Positions 14,600 to 20,237 of a stretch of DNA of 20,237 nt are shown one piece after another. A program made the position numbers and the translations under genes. The stretch is from a virus. The DNA lies in the IMG/VR virus record IMGVR_UViG_3300021356_000881, positions 1-20,237 of that record. One strand, given 5' to 3'. How positions within the stretch are numbered: position 1 is the stretch's first letter; every line of letters starts with the position of its first letter. Under the pieces are notes generated by a model. That model was given only the letters and a program-made list of their open reading frames with translations, searched no databases and was not told the origin of the DNA.

Positions 14600-14873
14600 A
14601 AATCACTCCGACAATATCATCAAGGTCCACGATATCGTAGGCATCAAAACCATTGACCTTCCGCATGTCGTAGATCACCGATGCACCGATCTCGAACTCT
14701 GCGTCACGAACACGACCGTTTGGATAGACCTTACCCTCACCAATGGCGACAACAGTGCCACGGATCCAGTAATCCTGCTGCTTTTCGGTATACACAATAC
14801 CATGCTCAGTGGTTTGTTCACCTTTGGTTTCTCGGGTGATTATAACTTTACCTCTAGTTGGAATCATTATCAT
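14586..14873 (-). CDS. GroES/gp31-like co-chaperonin
   Basis: Protein of 95 residues matching the GroES length and layout. The order is a first strand with KVIITRE, then a mobile-loop-like stretch (KGEQTTEHGIVYTEKQQD) whose GIVY matches the GroEL-binding GIVL tripeptide region, then RGTVVAIGEGKVYPNGRV and FEIGASVIYDM. The C-terminal VDLDDIVGVI corresponds to the ESDILAIV strand of GroES. It should cap host GroEL during folding; in T4 the analogous gp31 is needed to fold the major capsid protein. The ATG at 14873 has GGAG seven bases upstream and overlaps the SET gene by 20 bases. Its place inside the clamp-loader run differs from T4, where gene 31 is elsewhere. Alternative: a GroES-fold protein with another client. 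Confidence 0.8.
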   Translation of the reverse strand: MIMIPTRGKVIITRETKGEQTTEHGIVYTEKQQDYWIRGTVVAIGEGKVYPNGRVRDAEFEIGASVIYDMRKVNGFDAYDIVDLDDIVGVICESE

Positions 14874-15207
14874 TTATAAACTCCTTTGGATCATACAATT
14901 TATAAGATGCCGTTAGTTCCTCACCCCTTTTCACATCAGTGATGGTTTTCATGTAAAGATAACTACCACTCTTTGCTATCGCAGGGAACCCCTTGTCTTT
15001 ACTAAAAAATTCACTATTTGGCTCCGTAGAGTGGTTAACAAATCCACCTAGAGGCGTCCGAATGTAACCATTTGGAAATTCCACATTCATGACATGGGAG
15101 ATACCAAAGATAGTTTCCTTTGGGATATCATCTACGGCAAAAAGACCTAGACCTTCGATATTAGATTCTTTGATGGTTAAATTTTTAGGTAAAGGTCGGT
15201 ATGTCAT
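14854..15207 (-). CDS. Compact SET-domain protein (putative protein-lysine methyltransferase)
   Basis: Protein of 117 residues that is essentially a bare SET domain. GLGLFAVDDIPKETIFG (19-35) is the GxG SAM-binding start. GGFVNHSTEPNSEF (54-67) is the NHSxxPN motif that closes the active-site pseudoknot, and GEELTASY (95-102) is the ELTxxY motif with the catalytic Tyr. No pre-SET or post-SET cysteine clusters are present. The size is close to the chlorella-virus vSET (119 residues), a histone lysine methyltransferase. The substrate here is unknown; host or phage proteins are both possible. The gene starts with an ATGA overlap with gp44 and ends inside the co-chaperonin start, so it is co-translated with the clamp loader. 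Motifs are clear; activity is inferred. Confidence 0.85.
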   Translation of the reverse strand: MTYRPLPKNLTIKESNIEGLGLFAVDDIPKETIFGISHVMNVEFPNGYIRTPLGGFVNHSTEPNSEFFSKDKGFPAIAKSGSYLYMKTITDVKRGEELTASYKLYDPKEFINDNDSN

Positions 15208-16139
15208 TTGAACTCACACCTCATCATAAGTTCTGTAAGACATGCCACCATGTTGATCTCATGATCGGCAACAAAAGCGGACTTGTATTGATACTCAGCA
15301 ATCACTAGAACTGCCTCTGGGATCGAATGATCCTTCATGTGAACATACAAGCCATCATAGATTTTTCGGAAGATCTGTGTTTGATCGTTGTCCAGATGTT
15401 CAACAACCCAACTGCGAACCTTTCCAAACTCCTTAGTCTTCATTGAAGAGATCAGTTCCTTGATGCTGACATCGCCCAACTGGGAGAGAATGCCAACATC
15501 GATCTTTCCGCTGACCGAGTATCGCTGAAGTTCGTTTAGAATTCTGCGAATGTCGGGGAAGTGCTTCATGATCAACTTGGCAAGCACCTTGTCCTCGAAT
15601 GGAACATCTTCCTGCGTGAGAATCTTGGTGACTCTCTCGTAGGTTTGTGCTGCCATCTGAGGTCTCTGATCGATAGGAATCTTGAACTCAACAACAGTGC
15701 ATCGAGAGTGAAGCGGCTCGATGATACGATTCTTGTAGTTGCAAGTCAGAATAAACCGACAGTTCTTCGAAAACTCCTCAATGAATCCACGAAGTGCAGG
15801 CTGTGTTGACTGGGGGTTTGAATAGTCAAACTCATCGAGGATGACAACCTTCTTACCACCAGACATGGATACCGTGCTTGCAAAGTTTCGAATCGTTGTT
15901 CGGAGTGTGTCGATGTTGCCATCCTCCGAGCAGTTGATCATCATGAACTCACTGTCCATTTCATGACAGAGAGCCTTGGCAACGGTAGTCTTCCCGCAAC
16001 CAGGCCCACCGCAGAGTAGTAGATTCTGAGTTTCCCCAGAGTCTACCATCTGCTTGAAGGTGGACTTGATCGATGCAGGGAGAATACAGTCGTCAATCTT
16101 CTTCGGACGATACTTTTCTACCCAGAGAAATTCATCCAT
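15204..16139 (-). CDS. 44: Clamp loader large subunit gp44 (AAA+ ATPase)
   Basis: ATPase subunit of the T4-type clamp loader, RFC/gamma family, 311 residues. It has the N-terminal LWVEKYRPKKIDDCIL box, Walker A as GGPGCGKTT (44-52), and Walker B as VVILDEFD (98-105). Sensor 1 is ILTCNYKN (130-137), and the SRC motif at 145-147 supplies the arginine finger. Start is ATG at 16139, giving the usual MDEFLWVEKYRP beginning; an in-frame extension up to 16241 lies inside gp45 and has no homologous look. The first eight bases overlap the gp45 end (ATGGATGA), and the stop overlaps the SET gene, so gp45-gp44-SET are tightly coupled. Confidence 0.96.
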   Translation of the reverse strand: MDEFLWVEKYRPKKIDDCILPASIKSTFKQMVDSGETQNLLLCGGPGCGKTTVAKALCHEMDSEFMMINCSEDGNIDTLRTTIRNFASTVSMSGGKKVVILDEFDYSNPQSTQPALRGFIEEFSKNCRFILTCNYKNRIIEPLHSRCTVVEFKIPIDQRPQMAAQTYERVTKILTQEDVPFEDKVLAKLIMKHFPDIRRILNELQRYSVSGKIDVGILSQLGDVSIKELISSMKTKEFGKVRSWVVEHLDNDQTQIFRKIYDGLYVHMKDHSIPEAVLVIAEYQYKSAFVADHEINMVACLTELMMRCEFK

Positions 16140-16827
16140 TGTATACCGAGTCCGACTCAAGGGCGATCCAATACTGAACGCCAGAAGTCTTGTGAGTGAA
16201 GTGACTGACCACCTGCTTGGCGATTGAGACATCATAGTCACCAGTGATCATCTTAAGGTTCTCTACCTTGAAGAAGAACTTGAAGTCATGATCTCCATGA
16301 GGAAGTTCACCAAGTTCGATCGAGTAGGTGTTGGAACTATTGCTGGCCTTCTTATCAAGAGCAGACATGACAAGCGAGTCACCATCGGCCTGAACACAAA
16401 GATCGGGGAGACCAAGAACAGCAGCAGCCTTCTGAAGTTCGATCAGGTCTCGCTGACGAAGTTCGAAGTCAACTGCCACCTCTGGCATCGTGATCTTCTT
16501 GCTCGGCGCCGTGATTAGATTTGGTGCAGAGTAAAAATAACGAACGCTCGAACCGTTGTTACCAGAGATGATAACATGGTTTTCGTCAAACTCGAAAGAA
16601 GGCTTGTCGAACAGACTGATCGTTCCAAGGAACTGATTGAGATCCCAGATGGCAATCTCACGATCAAAGGTCTCTTCAATCTCGGCTTCAGCGAGAATGT
16701 TCTTCATGTGCGAAACCGTGGTAAGCGTGTTACCAGGCTTAATCAGAATGTTTGAGTTGATCCCAGCGAAGTTCTTAAGAATCGCTAGGGTCTTTTCGGA
16801 CAAAACGGTCTTAGTTGCAGTCATCAT
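16132..16827 (-). CDS. 45: DNA polymerase sliding clamp gp45
   Basis: Trimeric ring that tethers the polymerase and, in T4, also activates late transcription with gp33 and gp55. The 231-residue chain matches gp45 in length and layout. Recognisable pieces are LSEKTLAILKNFAGIN, then ILIKPGNTL, REIAIWDLNQFLGTISLF, FELRQRDLIELQKAAAVLGL and a C-terminal FFFKVENLKMITGDYDVSI. Several starts are close together: ATG 16827 (GGAG ten bases upstream) is preferred, ATG 16824 is possible, and GTG 16833 is too near the GGAG. It starts two bases after the small charged protein's stop. The late promoters in the fibre block fit a phage using the gp45-dependent late system. Confidence 0.95.
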   Translation of the reverse strand: MMTATKTVLSEKTLAILKNFAGINSNILIKPGNTLTTVSHMKNILAEAEIEETFDREIAIWDLNQFLGTISLFDKPSFEFDENHVIISGNNGSSVRYFYSAPNLITAPSKKITMPEVAVDFELRQRDLIELQKAAAVLGLPDLCVQADGDSLVMSALDKKASNSSNTYSIELGELPHGDHDFKFFFKVENLKMITGDYDVSIAKQVVSHFTHKTSGVQYWIALESDSVYNG

Positions 16828-16829
16828 AT

Positions 16830-17021
16830 TCACCAGTCTCCTTCTTCAAGGTCTTCAGCATAATCATCAAAACTATCTTTGTCATTCATAAGGTCACGAA
16901 GAATCTTCTTGTTTTGCTTTCGCTTGCCCTTACGCTGTTCACGGCGGACACCGCGATTTCCATCCTCTTGATAGTCCTCGCCCCACGAACGCTTCTTCAT
17001 CTTTCTGTAGTCTCTTGACAT
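16830..17021 (-). CDS. Small highly charged protein of unknown function
   Basis: A 63-residue protein with a polar split: the first ~40 residues are strongly basic (RREQRKGKRKQNKK), the last ~20 strongly acidic (DSFDDYAEDLEEGDW). It is probably disordered, or folds on a partner. No known domain recognised. Its ATG overlaps the rnh stop as TAATG, with GGAG six bases upstream, and its stop lies two bases before the gp45 ATG. It is thus embedded in the replication operon and surely translated. A nucleic-acid-binding or clamp/polymerase-adaptor role could be imagined from charge and place; T4 has small RNA-polymerase-binding genes near 45, but I see no real similarity. Confidence 0.65.
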   Translation of the reverse strand: MSRDYRKMKKRSWGEDYQEDGNRGVRREQRKGKRKQNKKILRDLMNDKDSFDDYAEDLEEGDW

Positions 17022-17863
17022 TAAAACTCTCCGATGCTTTCCATTAGATTCTTCAGTCCTTTCTGAATAAAGTAATTGAGAAGTCCACTCCTTGGAGCAA
17101 TCTCTTGTGTGTCGTAACTGTCGTTGATACGCTCAACGATGTCTCTTGGAATGCAGTTGAAATCAATCAACTGACGGTTCCTATCATAGTTTCTTGAGAT
17201 GGTTTCGTCAACTTCATTTCCGTTGATTACTTCACGCACGCGAGTCTTCGCCTTTGCGTTCATCGGCTTCTGTCGCTTTCCCTCCACAACGAAAGTGTCG
17301 TCGTCGGATAGAATATTAGGAACACCGTCGCTGACATCCCCCTTCATGATATGATTGAAGAGGAATGACTCGGGACGCTCGCACACCAACATCTTCTTCT
17401 GGATGGGACTATACTGCTCGACATTCGAGAACGCCTGCAATTGCTGAAAGTCCTTGTCACCAGAAATGATCATGATCTTTTCGTTCTGGTGAAAGCGTGC
17501 AGCAAGAACGGCGATGACATCATCTGCCTCGCAGTTGTTTACGGTAAGGTTCATGTATGGTAGGTTGTCTCTTACCTCATTACGAATCGAGGTAAGAGAA
17601 TCGTAGATGGCACTCCAATCAACATTCGACTCACGCTGCTGCTTCTTACGAGCAGCCTTGTAGTGTTCGAAGATACCTCGGCGCCACGGACCACCAGCGT
17701 CGTTGCAAATTACAAGTTCACCATAATCGGAAAACTTGGTGCGATACATGCGGTAGGTATTGAGAACGAGATGACGAATGAAGTCATCATCCATGTTTGG
17801 ATTATACTTGATTGATTGAAAGATGTTTGCCAGAATGATCTGACTGTTATCGAGGAGAATCAC
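17021..17863 (-). CDS. rnh: RNase H (T4 rnh-type 5'-3' exonuclease, FEN family)
   Basis: Removes RNA primers and flaps from lagging-strand fragments. Of 280 residues, it aligns by eye with T4 RNase H (305) along its length. The first metal-binding Asp is in LLDNSQI (D5), the second in CNDAGGPWRRG (D55). CEADDVIAVL gives E112/D114/D115, SGDKDFQQL gives D136/D138, and KGDVSDGVPN gives D176/D179. The C-terminal PRSGLLNYFIQKGLKNL, then IGEF, matches the T4 ending. Start is GTG at 17863; the nearby ATG at 17873 is out of frame. The preceding GGA is a weak ribosome site, so translation may depend on the upstream gene, whose stop is ten bases away. It stands two genes ahead of gp45. Confidence 0.93.
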   Translation of the reverse strand: MILLDNSQIILANIFQSIKYNPNMDDDFIRHLVLNTYRMYRTKFSDYGELVICNDAGGPWRRGIFEHYKAARKKQQRESNVDWSAIYDSLTSIRNEVRDNLPYMNLTVNNCEADDVIAVLAARFHQNEKIMIISGDKDFQQLQAFSNVEQYSPIQKKMLVCERPESFLFNHIMKGDVSDGVPNILSDDDTFVVEGKRQKPMNAKAKTRVREVINGNEVDETISRNYDRNRQLIDFNCIPRDIVERINDSYDTQEIAPRSGLLNYFIQKGLKNLMESIGEF

Positions 17864-17873
17864 TGTTATCCAT

Positions 17874-18563
17874 TCACTTTGAAACTTTAACGAGAATCAC
17901 ATCACCGCTCACGCGACCAGTGGCTTCTAGATTCTTGTTCTTGAGTCTATCCATTTCATTCTTGATTGACATGACGCCTGCATTTGCCAGACTCTTAAGA
18001 GTCATCTTGGATCGTCCGAAGTTCTTGCCATACGACTTGTCGGGATTGAAATTCTGAATCGTGGTGCCTTTTACTTCGAAGCCTGTGTCGCTCTCATACC
18101 AGAACAACTTGTTCTGCTTACAATTATAGCATACAAGGATCGTAGATCCAATAATTTTTTCGGGTTCGACGGACTTTACACCCTCACACTCATCCTTGAA
18201 CTTCATCTTCTTGACCTGATCGGCAGCAGACTTGGCTCGCCTCTTGCGAGTGATCTTGCTGTTCGACTCCAAAAAGTCACGAACGATTGTGGCAAATGAG
18301 ATGAGGTGGTTCAGTTTGGTCTTGGAAAGAAAGTCCCAGGCTTCCAGAAGTTCTTCGTCCCCGCCAAGGGCAGAATCGATCTCGTCAACGAGCGACGAGT
18401 AGTCTTCCAGAAGTGCCTTCATGTCCTTCTTGGTAGGCTTGTAGGCAGTTACAAGACTCTTGTCTACTTTAGGCTTTCGTGTCGAGGTTCCCTGTCTCAG
18501 CGTATGAATGTAATCATCAGTCATAGTATTGAGAACGGTCGCTAGATTATCTCTGGTCGTCAT
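17874..18563 (-). CDS. Conserved-looking phage protein of unknown function
   Basis: Protein of 229 residues, no family recognised with confidence. The first ~110 residues are mostly helical and charged; a very basic patch follows (KITRKRRAKSAADQVKKMKF, residues around 110-128). A beta-rich part comes next: STILVCYNCKQNKLFWYES, then GFEVKGTTIQNF. The chain ends with a short strand (VSGDVILVKV). I have a vague memory of similar 'KGTTI..F' proteins in T4-like marine phages, but no function. The basic patch suggests nucleic-acid contact. ATG at 18563 overlaps the end of the methyltransferase gene by 17 bases; its ribosome site is poor. Position ahead of rnh in the replication operon suggests a replication or recombination accessory role (inference). 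Two of the sigma70-like elements lie near it, one ahead of it and one inside it. Confidence 0.6.
   Translation of the reverse strand: MTTRDNLATVLNTMTDDYIHTLRQGTSTRKPKVDKSLVTAYKPTKKDMKALLEDYSSLVDEIDSALGGDEELLEAWDFLSKTKLNHLISFATIVRDFLESNSKITRKRRAKSAADQVKKMKFKDECEGVKSVEPEKIIGSTILVCYNCKQNKLFWYESDTGFEVKGTTIQNFNPDKSYGKNFGRSKMTLKSLANAGVMSIKNEMDRLKNKNLEATGRVSGDVILVKVSK
18123..18151 (-). promoter_or_regulatory. Possible extended -10 promoter ahead of rnh
   Basis: Within the unknown 229-aa gene the minus strand has TTGGAT (18151-18146), a 17-base spacer and TATAAT (18128-18123), with TGC directly before the -10 (extended -10 pattern). The -35 matches only three of six bases. It could add transcription of rnh, gp45 and gp44. 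Low confidence. Confidence 0.28.
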
Positions 18564-20139
18564 TAGGCTTAAAGAACACAAATACGGGTTCGTACTTGAG
18601 ATACTTTCCTTTCACTTGGCAAAAGTTCTTACACTTGGGCTTACCATCTTCACCAACGCGGTTCTGACCTGGCATACCCTCAAGGGCCATCTTCAAAGTA
18701 TATCTATAAATCATCCCTCTGTCAAGTAGGATGTTCTTGGAATCCTCCTCCAGCGGAAGATAATTTCCGCTCACCAGAATATCGGCAATATTCCAGAGAA
18801 GATATCCTCCAGGCCGTAACCACTCAACGGCAGTTTCCAATGTAGGCTTCAGGAATCCGTCTCGCCACGATTCGTATGTCGAACCATACTTCTTGTAACT
18901 CTGGTTTTCATCTTCACTATAAGCCTCTCGATTGAAGTAAGGAGGTGAAGTAAATACCAAGTCAATTTCGCCTCGGTGTCGTTGAAAATCTTCATTGTGT
19001 TGAATCTCCTCTGAGCCTAGTTGGAAGACCTCGTATGTGTTTGTGCTTGAGAAGAACGGGTTTGATCGGTAGGTCTTGGTGTTATAAAAATCTGCGACAT
19101 CAGAATATCGAGAATCCACAGCAGAATAAAAGTTATCAGGATTGGGGTCGGTGCCGATGTAATGAATGGTACGGTCATCACGGACAGCCATAGCACCAAG
19201 TATCCGACCACCCCACCCACTTGACGGATCGTAGATCTTAATGGGACGGTCTTTGATGTGTTCTGTAAATCGTTCATAGAGATACTTTGCAGTCATTGGG
19301 GGGAAGTTAACAGCGGGTTGAATGTAGCCGATACGAAACGACTTGAAGCCGCCAGGAAAAATCTTCTTACCCTTGTCGTACATTCGAATGGCATAGACAT
19401 GTTCGTCGTCCATGTTCTCGATGTCAAAGGTAGAGTGGTGTCGATATTGAAGCCAACCATTGTCCTTGAATGCTTGAACCTGATCCTTCGTCAACTGAAG
19501 AATCTCGGTCTGCTCTACCTGAGAGTAACCGCTGTTTAATCCCTCACGAACCTTCACCTGCTCAAGCAGGAAGTCCTTACCTTTGAACATATCGGGATGC
19601 ATGAAGAAGGCACGAATCCAATCGTCGGCTTCGTTCACCTTGACAACAGATTGCTTGGCACTGTTCTTAATTGTAGAAGCGGCGTGACTGTAGAACGAGT
19701 CTCGTCTAAAGTGACGAAGCGATCCCTTGTATACTCGCTCAAAGTAATCTGGGTTCGCCACCAAATCGTAGATTGAGTAGCCGTTGTCCTTCTCGGTGTA
19801 GTTGATTCGAGTCTTGAACATATTGTCAAAGAACTGGTCCACCTCTACACCAAGGCGTGACTTGTTTAGAATTACATCCTTCGGTACATCACTCAACTCA
19901 TCATCGAACTCAAACTCATGAACAGGAAACTCAGACATTCGATTGAATGCCGCAATCATATCCTCTTCGTTCTTTCCCGTTCGTGGAGGACAACCGTATG
20001 TGTCCCATGCGTATGTAAGTTCCTCACGCAAACGAACAACCCAATCCTTGAACTGATCGGGCGTCATCTCTAGCAGGTCTTCAAATTTTACATTCACATC
20101 GCTGTTGATGATGTGATCATTACGCTGATAAAATTTCAT
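18547..20139 (-). CDS. DNA methyltransferase (amino-group, TSPPY type) with large N-terminal domain
   Basis: SAM-dependent methyltransferase, 530 residues. The C-terminal catalytic part has motif I as YDPSSGWGGRILGA (303-316) for SAM binding, then GTDPNPDN (329-336), and motif IV as VFTSPPYF (395-402). TSPPY is typical of N4-cytosine enzymes but also of some N6-adenine ones; order is I before IV. LRPGGYLLWNIADI later is the usual strand after motif IV. The ~290-residue N-terminal region is charged, not recognised, and makes the protein larger than most orphan phage methylases; it may hold target recognition or another activity. ATG at 20139 overlaps the previous stop (ATGA). No restriction gene is visible. 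It might protect phage DNA or mark replication products. Its 3' end holds a strong promoter-like element. Confidence 0.85.
   Translation of the reverse strand: MKFYQRNDHIINSDVNVKFEDLLEMTPDQFKDWVVRLREELTYAWDTYGCPPRTGKNEEDMIAAFNRMSEFPVHEFEFDDELSDVPKDVILNKSRLGVEVDQFFDNMFKTRINYTEKDNGYSIYDLVANPDYFERVYKGSLRHFRRDSFYSHAASTIKNSAKQSVVKVNEADDWIRAFFMHPDMFKGKDFLLEQVKVREGLNSGYSQVEQTEILQLTKDQVQAFKDNGWLQYRHHSTFDIENMDDEHVYAIRMYDKGKKIFPGGFKSFRIGYIQPAVNFPPMTAKYLYERFTEHIKDRPIKIYDPSSGWGGRILGAMAVRDDRTIHYIGTDPNPDNFYSAVDSRYSDVADFYNTKTYRSNPFFSSTNTYEVFQLGSEEIQHNEDFQRHRGEIDLVFTSPPYFNREAYSEDENQSYKKYGSTYESWRDGFLKPTLETAVEWLRPGGYLLWNIADILVSGNYLPLEEDSKNILLDRGMIYRYTLKMALEGMPGQNRVGEDGKPKCKNFCQVKGKYLKYEPVFVFFKPNDDQR
18697..18725 (-). 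promoter_or_regulatory. Sigma70-type promoter for the replication operon, inside the methyltransferase gene
   Basis: The minus strand carries TTGACA (18725-18720), a 17-base spacer and TATACT (18702-18697): six of six and five of six matches with ideal spacing. Transcription would start near 18690 and first reach the 229-aa gene, then rnh, gp45 and gp44. The element lies in coding sequence (residues LLDRGMIYRYTLK), so it could be chance, but the match is strong. Confidence 0.5.
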
Positions 20140-20237
20140 GCTCCTACATTCCAAAAAAGGGCGCCTGGTGAAGCGTGTTCTAACATGAACTCCCAGGCTT
20201 TCGCGTCGTATGTTGGTGCTGACGGAAACGGGGGCAA
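20136..20237 (-). CDS. C-terminal end of an unknown gene (partial)
   Basis: The minus strand is open from the window edge for 33 codons and stops with TGA at 20138-20136, which overlaps the methyltransferase ATG as ATGA. The readable end is PTYDAKAWEFMLEHA, then PGALFWNVGA. This is too little to name a family. The tight overlap, typical of this window, is the reason to believe it is a real gene. Its last codons also contain the GGAG that precedes the methyltransferase ATG. Confidence 0.6.
   Translation of the reverse strand: MPPFPSAPTYDAKAWEFMLEHASPGALFWNVGA
20153..20198 (-). terminator. Possible terminator-like hairpin in the 3' end of the partial gene
   Basis: On the minus strand GCCTGG (20198-20193) can pair with CCAGGC (20168-20163), enclosing a second small stem GTTC/GAAC (20190-20187 with 20180-20177). 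A run of six T (20158-20153) follows four bases after the outer stem. Shape and T-run resemble an intrinsic terminator or attenuator just before the methyltransferase start. The loop is long and the gap before the T-run is not ideal. Confidence 0.25.

Noticed and set aside
14871-14878. TATAAATG on the minus strand as a late promoter
   Set aside because: The last base differs from NATAAATA, and the sequence overlaps the co-chaperonin start codon and its ribosome-site spacing, which explains it.
16140-16241. N-terminal extension of gp44 by 34 residues
   Set aside because: This stretch is the coding end of gp45 in another frame, and gp44 proteins begin near MDEFLWVEKYRP.
1-20237. tRNA genes, CRISPR arrays, insertion sequences, integrase or attachment sites
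   Set aside because: None was seen on reading both strands; the window is almost fully occupied by minus-strand protein genes with gaps of at most about 65 bases.

Overview
The window is a 20.2 kb piece of a T4-like myovirus genome, probably from a marine or other aquatic phage. The evidence is an almost gap-free single-strand gene set (all genes on the minus strand, many joined by 4-nt ATGA overlaps) that carries the T4 replication core: RNase H (rnh), sliding clamp gp45, clamp loader gp44 and gp62, the translational repressor RegA, and the start of DNA polymerase gp43. No photosynthesis or other genes that would fix the host are visible, so the host is left open.

Reading in the direction of transcription (from high to low coordinates), the right third (20237-13770) is the replication operon: the end of an unknown gene, a DNA methyltransferase with a large N-terminal domain, an unknown 229-aa protein, rnh, a small charged protein, gp45, gp44, a compact SET-domain protein, a GroES/gp31-like co-chaperonin, gp62 and regA. 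The SET protein and the co-chaperonin sit inside the clamp-loader gene run, between gp44 and gp62.

In T4, gp43 follows regA closely. Here about 12 kb separate them. This inserted region holds (a) a run of sugar-transfer proteins (13753-9952: four with visible GT-A-type signs plus one doubtful GT-B-like protein); (b) a three-gene set of formyltransferase, UXS/ArnA-like SDR and DegT aminotransferase (9962-7234), which has the same parts as ArnA plus ArnB and could make an N-formylated 4-amino sugar nucleotide; (c) a GT2-TPR glycosyltransferase with a basic tail; and (d) a late structural block: a fibre-like protein, two tandem beta-helix proteins and a small late protein. Two T4-type late promoters (NATAAATA) lie just ahead of the fibre gene and the small late gene. 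The sugar-nucleotide part is clearly more AT-rich than its neighbours, which suggests separate acquisition.

The left end returns to early functions. A perfect sigma70-type promoter (TTGACA-16-TATAAT) drives dUTPase, a DUF1599/Nmad1-like protein and gp43 as an overlapping early unit. I interpret the whole as a replication operon interrupted by a host-recognition and surface-glycosylation island. No tRNA, CRISPR, insertion sequence or integrase was seen, and there is no gene-free stretch longer than about 65 bases.
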